This document shows, one piece after another, positions 29,101 to 41,100 of a DNA stretch of 56,007 nucleotides. Origin of the DNA: Intoshia linei (Eukaryota > Orthonectida > Rhopaluridae). The stretch's first letter is position 1, and every line of letters begins with the position of its first letter. The stretch lies in the NCBI GenBank assembly GCA_001642005.1, contig LWCA01000093.1, positions 1-56,007 of the forward strand, read 5' to 3'. The notes under the pieces are model-generated. The model was not told the DNA's origin. It did not search any database and worked only from the letters and a program-made list of their open reading frames with translations. The translations under genes and the position numbers were made by a program.

Positions 29101-32100
29101 ATAGTGAAATTCTTTCCTACATCACAGTGCTTTGAGTAATATATTTTAGCAAAGTTTCAATAAAATTTATAATGTTCACTGAACATACCAAGTAGATTTC
29201 AATGTAATTTAAGTGAAAATTTTTTACTCATTGTATCTATTAAATTTAAATAAATGATGTTTCATTTTTCTCCTGTATGATCAATTTATGTAAAATTAAA
29301 AAAAGTCTAGTCTGTATTTTTACACCAGAACACTGCTTTGCCTTCACTGATATATAACATTTTATTATATGCTTATTGATTATTTTAAATATATGATGTA
29401 TTCCATTAGTAATAATAATTTACTTAAAATGTAGGTGCATGGATAGCATTTAATAATATGGATGAATTAGATACATTGTTGCTATGTAAGCTAGTTAAAA
29501 ATATCGAAATGATATGTTCGTTATTGAAATCAAATGATTCCGAAGAAAATCACGTTTATGAAAATATTCATCTGAAAAAAAATCTATTTCCGATATGTAT
29601 CAAAAACACATGGAAAAAAGATTGTATCCAGAAAAAGTATTCTTGGCAAAAGAAACAAATAGAAAATTTCTTTAGGCCCATAGATTTGATTCAATTTGAT
29701 TTCAGTCATAGACTAAAATTATATTTAAATATTAAGTGTAATTAATATGCTTTATTTGTTTACAGTAGAATTTCGAAATTTTTGTAGAATTTTCTTGATG
29801 CGTAGCACTCAATGCATTCAGAATATAATAATAATATAATATAATCATCAAATTCAAATATTGATAATGCAGAAACCATTTTAATTATTCCATCGCTAAT
29901 ATTATAGAAAATTGTAAATGTAACTTTATTTGTGTAAATATTAATGCGTTTTTATATTTGTGACGCTTTCCTTGTATGTTTAATTTATTCAATACATGCT
30001 AGCTTTTTTATTTTGAGTTTCATATTGGCAATATATTATGCGTCATAATGGACCCTGATACCAAAAAAAAACTGAAAAGTGAGCAAAGGATAAATTCAAA
30101 TAATTAAAATATTTAACTAAATATGGGTGTAACAATTGTTAAGAATGAAAGATACTTGAAGAGTTAACAAAATTAATGTTAATGTTTAATTTACAAATTT
30201 GGTTATTTCCAAATATTCAATTGATACAATTAAGTTCTTCTTTATCCAATACATCATCGTGCAGTTACCACGATGATGTAACAATTGGTATGACCATAAA
30301 AAAAGTAAAGACCATAAATAAATAAATAATCACAGTACCATACAATACAATTCACTTTAATTCTTTGTATGTGATAATTAAAATGGTTCCTATATGGTCA
30401 ATATTGAATTTTATGGGTTTTTATTTTGTAGTAATATTGATATCGTGCAACTGAATAGATTAAGTACTAGACACTCTTGTTTTTCAGATACATGTTACAC
30501 CCTTGTACAGTAGAGTGTCACATTTTTTGAAAAATGTTTAAATTTGAAAGACGGAGTAACTAGATGGGATGTATTTTTAAAAAAAATAACAATTCGATGA
30601 GTACCTCAGAGATTGGTCCAGTAACGATGTTGCGTTGCTCAATTAACTAATTAAGAAAAAATAGCTAAATTCAACTTTATTTTTATGTTCTTTTTAATTT
30701 TTTCATACAAAAACGTAAATTCCTGCTTCGTTTGCGGAGAAAAATTAAAAAAAATTGTATATTTAAATATATCGTGTTCAGCTACATAATTTACAATTGA
30801 CTTTATTCTATAATATTAAAAAAATAATTTTGAAAATTATAGTTATTATTATTTTATTTTGGTGTTTAAAGTATATTTTACGGTGTAAATAAATTAAGAC
30901 ACTTTTTGTAACGTTTTATAAATTTTACTCTAATGATAGAAGAGACATTAAGGTAGTAATAATAAAATAATGATTTATATCCTCACTAGACTAATAAAAT
31001 AATAAAATTTATTTAAAGCAGTCTCTATATTATGAATTTCTTTTTCTTTGATGGACAATTTTAATGCTTTTTTATATTTTTGTAACGCTCTTTCGGCGGC
31101 ATCGTTTACAATTTGTGATATACCTATACTTGTTAAATATTTATTTTCGTAAAGTTTAATGTTATCGTATTTTTTTTTGCTGCTTCAACAAATGATTTTC
31201 ATAATATGATGTCTACAAGGTAGTTCTGTTATTTCTTGGTGGAAATGACGTTTAATAAATTGTACAGATCCATTATAGATGCCTGTATTGCTAGTCGTTG
31301 TATCAAAACAAATATCAACAATTTTGCTTTCGATTTTTCAATGTCTTAAAATTTTTAACAATCCGACTTAATATTTTGTAATACCTTTAGCATCCGATTG
31401 CAGTAGAACTCCTAATATAACCTCAAATTTATTAATTATATCAATAATTACAACAGCCATTCACCACCATCAAATTTATTTCCATCGAAATATACAACGA
31501 CGTTGTTTATTTTATGTACTTTATTTATAATATTTTCTTTGATGGCTTAACTTTCTACTCATAGCTTCGTGAGATACCCGCATTAAAGAAAAAGATCCAC
31601 GTAAAAATATTTTTCTTCTGTCGCACTCTCTCAATTTATCCATTTCAACACTGATAATTTCATCATTTAAATTAATTGATTCATCACTAAATGTATAGAT
31701 GTAATCATCTTTTGAATATTTTCCATTTTGATCATTTCTCTTTATTTTATTTTTCGATATTGATTTTTTTTGGGGGAAGGTTATATGGATGTGAAATAGT
31801 AGAAGGGCCTGTCATACTACCGACAAATTTTTTTTAAGCTTCTAAGAATTCTATGTCTTCCTTCAAGCTTTTAGATTGATCAAGTTTAGAACAATCAAAC
31901 AAATCATTTTCAAGATGATATAAAAATATCTTAGCTCGAAGTCAGTGAGGATTCCTGGATACCTAAATTTAATTAATTAAATTAAATCAAAATTTTACTT
32001 TTCTATATTCGACGTAAAATATATGGAGTCTTTTGTTAATTGCACATTCAGAAATGATATTTAATCCTGTTTTTTTATATAATATTGTATAAATAAAAAT

Positions 32101-35100
32101 TTATAAAATTATTTATTTAATTCGTCTATTGACAATATATAAAATTTTTGTTGCATTATTACTATCTTAATGATTCTTATATAATCAAAGTAAAATTTTC
32201 GAAACGTTACAAAAAGTGTCTAAATTTATTTACCTCATAAAATATTGTTTAAAAAACAAAACAAAATTATAATAACTATTATTTTCAATTTTTTTTATTA
32301 TTATAGAATAAAGTGAATTGTATATGATTTAGCTTACCACGATATATTAAAATATACATCTTTTTAAATTTTTCTCCGCAAACGAAGCAGGAATTTAAGT
32401 TTTTGGATGAAAAAATTAAGAAAAACATGAAAATAAAGTTGAATTTAGCTATTTTTTGTTAATTAGTTAATTAAGCAACGCAACGTCGTTACTGAATTTT
32501 TTGAAAAACTGTTTCTAACATCGTGATCTGCATTCAAAAATACACTCACTACTACTCCGTCTTTCAAATTCTGAAAATTTAAAAACAATATTAAACCCTA
32601 TTGTACAGTGCCGAACCTACCGTACCACTAGATTTTTCTTCAGGAGGCTTAGACGAAATTTTTGTTAAATGGGGGCATCATTTTTCCAAATTAAGAATAA
32701 AATTATATTCTTGAATACCGTACTTATTTTGTCTGTTAAATATAAAATGTAAATTCGAAAGCTTTAGAGAGGTAACTAGTAGCAATGTAGTAAAAAAACA
32801 TTTTAAGTGGTATATTTTTAAGCGGTATATTTTTAAGTGGGATATTTTTCATTGAATATTCTCCATATGGGTAGGTTCAGCTTTGCCACATTGTACGATA
32901 TAAACTCTACCAATTTTTAGATTCTTAATTTGATATATTAATTTGTGAAAACATAAAACTGAATTATCGTTACTTATATAATATGCTACTCAATATTTGT
33001 TTTTGTGTATGTGTATTACCGTTTCTTTCAATTACTACTTACTTGTTTGTTATTGTTACTTACAATTACTATCAGTCTTAAAATTTTATTAAGTCTACTA
33101 ACACCCCGGAAAAAACTTTATAAATTTAAATGAAATCAAAATGTATCTTTGAGACTGGTAGTTATTGAAATAAACGATAACACACACAGACAAATAAAGC
33201 ATATTATATAAGTAAAGATTTAATCTATTAAACTTTTATGAATATTTATATGAAGTAGATTTATATAAATATAACAGAAGTTGTATTGTTTAGCGTAATT
33301 ATTTAATTTATCTGTATAGGTTTTAGAGAAGTTTCCATAATAGTGGATTGGTTTATTGATGTATATAATTGGTTAAAACTATACCCATTACATCTTAGTG
33401 AATGTGCAATGGAAACAGAGAAATGTAATTAAATTATATACTGTACTAGGTTGACTGTTATGTACTACGTAGAAACAACACCTAGCTCTGCTGAGGGCAC
33501 ATTTTTATTATACCAAAAAAATAAATTCACGCTAAAAATCTAACTTAAAAATGCTACTATTCACTATTATCAATCCTTTAAAGGAGTGGTTCCCAAACTT
33601 GTTTCAGGTGGAACCATCATATCACATTATTTTACTTTAAGTTGAATTATTCCATCTTAATTTTTTGTGTTAACATTTGCGTAAAGAATTTTAAAAACAA
33701 TTGCTATCCCATTTTTTTAATTCAGTAGACAGAATCCTAACTTATATAATATGCTATGCAATTTTTGTTTGTGTGTGTTCTATTTTATTGAAATAACTAC
33801 CAGTCTTAGAATTTTTTAAAGACCACATTTTAATTACAGTTTTTTCCGGGACGTATAATAAGATACATTTCAACCTTCCAATTTCACATTGTACGGGTCA
33901 AAAACCCAGTTGTTCCTCTTTTTGAAAATCAAACGAGTTGGAGAATTTAAAAACATATATACGCTGATACGGATTTTAAAATAATAAACATTACCATAAA
34001 TTTAAATTTAAAAAAATTATATCTTCAAGGCCAAAACCCCAAATTATCATTCTTTTTTAAATGAAAACAGCCCTAGAATTTCAAACAATTTACAGGTTGT
34101 ACAGTTGTATCCTGTTAACACACACAGAAACTTTTAATCGAATAAGTGACGACTTCACGGTCAAAAAAACATTTTAGTATTCATATATTTTTTTTCGAAA
34201 TATTTTATAAAAACAAAAAATGTGAAATAATTAACGTTCCAAAAATGAAAAAAAAAATTATTTTTTAATGAAATATTTTATTAAAACAAAAAATGTGCCC
34301 TCGGCAGAGCTAGGTGCTATTTGTACGTAGTACATAACAGTCAACCTAGTTATAATATAAAATAAGAAACATGTATCTTGATGTATTCTCATTTCAGATT
34401 TAACAAAATTGTCACAAGATTTTGAATTCATAACATTGTCACAAACAATCATTGATTTGGCTGATATGATGCTAGTACAGTCTAAAAAATATAATGGTAT
34501 TTTTGGAAACACTAAATTACACTAAGTTAAAGTGGCCAGAAAAAATACCTACTATCAATTTTAATTAATTTGGTGATAAATTAAGTGATAGTACGTATTT
34601 TTCTGACCACTTTAACTAAGTAACAAAGTTTTTTCGGTTTCGTTGTTGTAGTTTCTTATTCAAGTTTCAATGTTTTAATAAAAATGTTTTGAAAATGAAA
34701 ATTTGAAATTTAAAAATTACGTAGCAATGCAAAAATTTCCGAAGGAATGAATTATATAGATTTTCACTCATATTTATTTAGTGAATATGTGTAGACGTCC
34801 AATGTTAATTTTTTTTGAAATTGTAGGATCAATATTTACATTTTCAATTTTTGTTTTAAACCAAATATTTGAAAAATGTTGGTTTATAATATATTTAAAA
34901 TTATTTTTGGCCGGGAATACGTAGATTTTTGGGGTTGAAATTTTGTATTTATATCAACTGGAATAAGCTTATTAAAAAAATAAGTCCTATATATTTATAA
35001 TACAGCTTTTCCAGAATGATGCAGTATCAAAAATTTAATTCTTAGAATTTATAATCTGCAGCGTCAAATACATCAATTTCAAATTAAAATAATTAAGTCC

Positions 35101-38100
35101 GACAATTTAAAAAAATAGCTTAGTTAATACTTTATTTTCCAGTTAATATATAGAAAAATTTTCAATACGAAAAAATATATTAAGAGTAGCTAGCTCTGCC
35201 AAAGGCGAACTTATCTAATTTTAATAATATATTTAATAATATAAAGCACATTCTTGATTAAACGAAAAAAAATACTAAACCATCTATAGCGTTAATAGAT
35301 ATTAGTTTTTTTATGTTAATATTAATGTATTGTAATTAATTAATATAATGTGTTTATCATATAATAGTGATGTATCATGTGATACATCGGCTTTGAAAAA
35401 GTTATTTTCTTTTTACTTTCCAGTATAAGATATTTCAAATATGAGACTTATTATTAATATATATTTTAGAGAATGTTCTAATTGATAACATCGAGATTAG
35501 GTTTATATATACCTCTTTCAAATATATTATAATGCCTCGCCTTGGGGAAGAATATTTTAATCATATGAACACTCAATTGATAAAAAATTTGAAATTTGAT
35601 ACGACAACAAATTTGATAGAGCAATTATTTTTGGAATTTATGTCTCAATTAAAACTTCCACTTGAAAATGAAAACATTAATAGTCCAATTAATCCTATGT
35701 GCATCAACAATAATGTCAATCGTTTACATTATAATGAAAGCTGTGTGAAAGTTGAAACAATTTTAGATCAAAATGAGAAGATCATGTTAAAAATTTACAA
35801 AAATGAAATTAATGAAAAAATTCAAAAATTATCGCTTTATAAAAATTTATTCCAAAATGTAAGTTATTCATTTTATACAACTACTAGTTGACTGTTATGT
35901 ACTACCTAAAAACAGCATCTAGCTCTGAACAGAGCACATTTTTATTCTACCAAAAAAATAATTTTAATCATTTAATTAATTAATTAATCTTATAATAAAT
36001 TCTTTTAGTATTACAGGTAAACGTATCCGTAGTCCTTACTTATATAATATGCTGCGCAATTTTTGTTTGTGTGTGTGTGTTCCACTTTATTGAAATAATT
36101 ACTAGTCTTAGAAGTTTATAAAGTCCACATTTCAACTACTGTTTTTTCCGGGACGTATAATAAGATAAATTTCAACTACCCAAACTCACATCTTACGGGT
36201 CAAAAACCCAAATTATCCCTCTTTTTGAAAATTAAACGAGTATGATTTTAAAATCCGTATCAGCTTATATATTTGTTTAATTTATTAAAATTTGATTTTT
36301 CAAATGTTAAAATCCAACATTATTAATCTAACATTTTTAATCTAACATTTGAAAAAAATTTCCAAGGAATGAATTATATAGATTTTCACCCATATGTTTT
36401 TATTAAAAATGTGTAGAAGTACAATGCACATTTTTTTTTGAAATTGTAGGATCAATATTTACATTTTCAATTTTTGAATTTAATCGAAATATTGGAAAAA
36501 TATTGGATGATAATATATTAAAAATTATTTTTCACCAGGAATGCGTAGATTTCTCGGATTGCAATTTTGTGTTTATATCAACTGGAATAAGCTGTATCAG
36601 AATAATCTCTTTTTTAACTGTAGGACTGTTAATTATTTCAAATTTTTTATTTTAATAAAATAGTTTCGAAATAATAAAATTAATACTAAAGTGCTTTTTG
36701 ACCGTGAAGGCGTCAATTTCTCAGATTGAAATTTTTTTTGTGTGTCAAAATGATGCAACTATACAATAAAGTGTTAACGTTATGATGGAATTTCAGAAAT
36801 TAAAAAAATACAGGGCCGTACGGTATGAAAAATGCTAGTTCACTCTTTTGATTAATGTTTAAATTCGAAAACAAATTTTAATATTAATTTAATTAATTAA
36901 TTAATAATTAAATTTTAAAATTTTATAATTTGGAAAATTATCATAAATTGATTAATTATAATTACAACTCAAATATCTCAATAATTACGTGATAAAATTT
37001 ATTAAAATAAATTAAAATATATTAAAACAGGGGTATTTTTTGGTGAGATCGTTTTTTGAGTGTTGTTCAGTGTTATAAACTGAAATGGTGATACCCCTAA
37101 CTAAGCCAATTAGTTCATTTTTTTCGTTTAGTGTCTTAATCATATTTGATAACATATCTATTTCAAATTGGGAAACTATAACTAGGTAGGACGAATATGT
37201 GGTTTCGAAATATATTAAGATATTCCATCTAAATATTTTACATTTATCCATAATTGGTAATTTTTTTAAAATGAATACTTAGATAATAATTGTTGGACCG
37301 ACCCTATCAGGAAAGTCTACAAGTATTGAAATATGGAAATGGTATGAATTGACAAACAACGTAAATTTTGGAATAGAGAAGGTATATTTGCATTCTATAC
37401 ATGATAAAGAATTAAAAAACAAAATTTTAAATAATGAACTTGAAAAATTAATTGAAATTTGTTTTAATGAAGGCTTCTCAAAACACCAAGTTTTACATAT
37501 AGATGGATTTGTAGACTCAAATTTAACGTGTTTAATTGATAACTTCAATATACCAAAATATTCCATAGATAAAAACTTGATTAATGTACTACTCGAAACT
37601 GATCAATTACATAATATTGATCCTGGATTTTTATCAAAGTGCGGTATAATATTTTATAAAAAAAATGAGTTTGATCGATCATTAAATGAACTGAAATTGG
37701 AAATTTGTGAAATGTTTACCGACGAATCAAAAACTATCAAAGTTCTACATGCCTTAATTGATGGATTGGTGACTGATTTTGTTATATACATTGACGAAGT
37801 TATATTTTCGCAAAGAAACACAGAAGATAACATATCAAACATAACATCGAATTTAAGCGTTATTGTTAAAACTGCTATTGTTATATTTAAAAACATCTAC
37901 ACATCGCGACATAGAAAAGAAAATAATAAAGATGAATTGCTATTTATTTTATCGTTTATTTGGTCCATTACATGTATTCTGGAATCTAAAGAACTAGATA
38001 TTATGATTTTATGGATTAACAAATATGTTGTAAATAGATATCCACAGCTTGAGAACAAAAGTGTTTACGAGTATGTAGAAATTATATTTAGTAAAAAGTG

Positions 38101-41100
38101 GAGTAATTCATTAAAATCTCAGAATTATTCGGTTGATGATAGTGGCGATGTATTTGTTAATACGAGTTTAACATTGTGGGTTTTTTTTTTAATGGACATT
38201 TTTGAGGATTCTAAGTATTCAACGTTCATTTCGGGTAATCCTTTATCGGGTAAATCAAAAATTTTACAAAATAGAATGAAAATTTCATTTATGGATAATT
38301 TTTCAAAAAATAATGCATTTTATGTTCAATCCAATAGATATTTAACGTGTGGCTTTTTGCAAAAAAAAATAAATGATTACATTTATTGGCAGTATTCTAA
38401 CATTTACATGCCTAATGTAAATTCTGTATTGGTTTGCTTTATTGATGATATTTATATGGCAAAAAATCCGAATAATGACACATTGGTTGAATTTATACGG
38501 TCACATTTGGATAACCAAACATATTATGATATTGAACGAAAACGACGCATAATTGTTGATAATGTTAATTATGTCGTAAGTTCTTCGCAAACACATAATG
38601 ATGTTAAGTGTAGTTATAATCCTCGATTCTTAAGGCACTTTTGTCATATTCGTTTGCCAGATATTAATGAAGATATGATATTTTCAATTCTACGCGGTAT
38701 AACCGAATTTAATTTTGATAAAAATGTGGAACGATCCGAAGATTTTGGAAACTTAAATTTAGAATTAAATGAATGCGTTAACTTCCTTATAAAAGCATCG
38801 ATTAATTTAAGCTATAAATTAAAATCACTATATTTGATTGATTGGAGAAGATTAACTTATAATTTCACTATCGTCCCACTTGTGGTTATATTTAAAAATT
38901 TGTGCCTATCATCGGATCGTAATACGACGTGTTTATCGTTATGCGAGAAATGGAGAAATGAAGTAGATTGGACATTTGGATACAGTTTAATTAGTGAAAT
39001 TGATACTAATCTATTCAATGAAGCACGTAATAAATGTATAAAAAGCTTATTTTCTGATGAAAATATCATACGAGTATTAACTACAACCGATTTTAAATTA
39101 TATAGCAATTTGTTACACTTAAAGAAGGAATTAAAAACTAACATCAAAAATACAATAAATAGTGAAAAAACTCTGGATAATTATGTTAAAATCAAAAATA
39201 TTGACGAATTGATTAATTTTATATATGAAAATATACAAGAATACAATAAAATTAAATTGAATATTGACATCACTTTGTTTGAACCTTACGTCCATATAAT
39301 ATCTCGTATTTGTAGGATTCTCAATTCTCCGTGGTCACTGGGGCATTTATGGATTTGTGCAATTGGATCAATAGGTAAAACTGTAAATATAATACGTTTA
39401 TCATCATATATTGTTGGATTTGATATAAGCCATTATTCCAATCCGATGGATTCAATCAAGGATGATGATATATTTAAACATTTTAAGTCATTTATTTTTA
39501 AAAATCTCGTTGTATCGGGCGTAAATAATCAACCGCTCGTTTTATTAATAGATGACGAGAAAATAAATATATATGAACCATGCATACATTATATATCTCA
39601 AATTTTATCGAACATATCTTCATTTGAGAGTATTTTGAACGTTGATGACATCACAAACATCATTAACTCAATACGAACTGAATTATCTCAAATCGGAATA
39701 TCATATGATCACGAAAGTGCCTGGAATTTTTTCATAAAAAATGTAAAAAAGAATTTGAGAATTATAATCCTATCTAATAATTATGAAAAAGCGATACACA
39801 ACGGAAAAAATGAATGCACAAGCATTTTAACTAAACTACAACTAATATACTTGAGAAACTGGAATAAAAAAGAACTGATTGACGGTTGTTATCATTATAT
39901 GGAAAGTAAAATAACATTTTCGAGTGCGAGTGTAAAGAAAAACTTGGCACACGTATTAACAAACATGCATTTATCCATCCGAGAACAAGATGAACGAAAC
40001 TGCAATAAAACATTAAACAACATTACATTTGAAAGATTAATTAAACTATTTGTAAATACAATAAATAAGAGATTCCAACTAATATCGAAAGAACATAATG
40101 ATGCTTTGAAAATGGTAAAAATTTATGACGAAAGAAATAAAAGGTTGATTCTAATGAAGTCTCAATTAAATCACGATGAGATTATTCTAAAACAAAAGAC
40201 TAAAAGTTGCAACCTTATATTAGTTCAACTGGGTCAAGACAATGTCATTTTAAGTCGGTACAAACAAATATATCTTGTTCAATCTAGTAAAATCTATAAA
40301 TTAAAATCAATTCTACCCAAATATCAAATGAAACATGAACGTGCTGTTTATAAAATTGTTGCAATTGCATCCGATACTAAAGCGCTTGTTAAGAAACTAC
40401 AAATCGAATCGCTTTTAGAAATTAGAGCTGCTCAAAAACCATCCTATCATGTTGAAACGCTTTTAGCAGCTATTATAATGTGTAATTTATCGTATTATAT
40501 ATTCACAATGTTAATCTAATATATCTATATATTATATTAATTTATGCGGTTAAAAGAGCTGTAGCTGTAAATCATCGAGCAGAAAAAGCACTATTTATCT
40601 TTTATTTTATATTTTAATTTAGTAAAAGGATCAAACTCAAACATAACATGGCAAAAAGGAGCAAAGAGATTAATGTCGAACTTGGAAAGATTTATTGAAG
40701 ATTTAATATCTTTTGACAATAACAAAATATTACTTTCGAGTTATAAAGAAGTTATAAAATTTGTTGGATTAAAACAGGATGCATTTAAAATATTTGAGTT
40801 AACAGACGAAGATTCAGTCGATACAATTTTTATTTTATATAAGTGGTTAATGGGAGTGTTAAGATATTACGATATAATGTTCAACACAATTAAACCTTTG
40901 TTTGATAAAATAAATTACACAACAGAAAAAATTGAAAATATCAAAAAAAAACAAGCTATTTTGGAAGTTAAACAAATGGAACTGAAAAATAGAAAAAATT
41001 TAATGAAACATTCCTTTGAACAAGCTACAATTGATAAAATTGAACAAATTAAAGCTTATAATTTGGTAAAGGAGTCTTTGAATTCTGATCTAAAAAAAAA

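Noticed and set aside
34258-34512. 84-codon minus-strand frame
   Set aside because: Antisense to exon 19 and made partly of the CTAG-TIR repeat end; the same repeat end gives a spurious frame at 54760.
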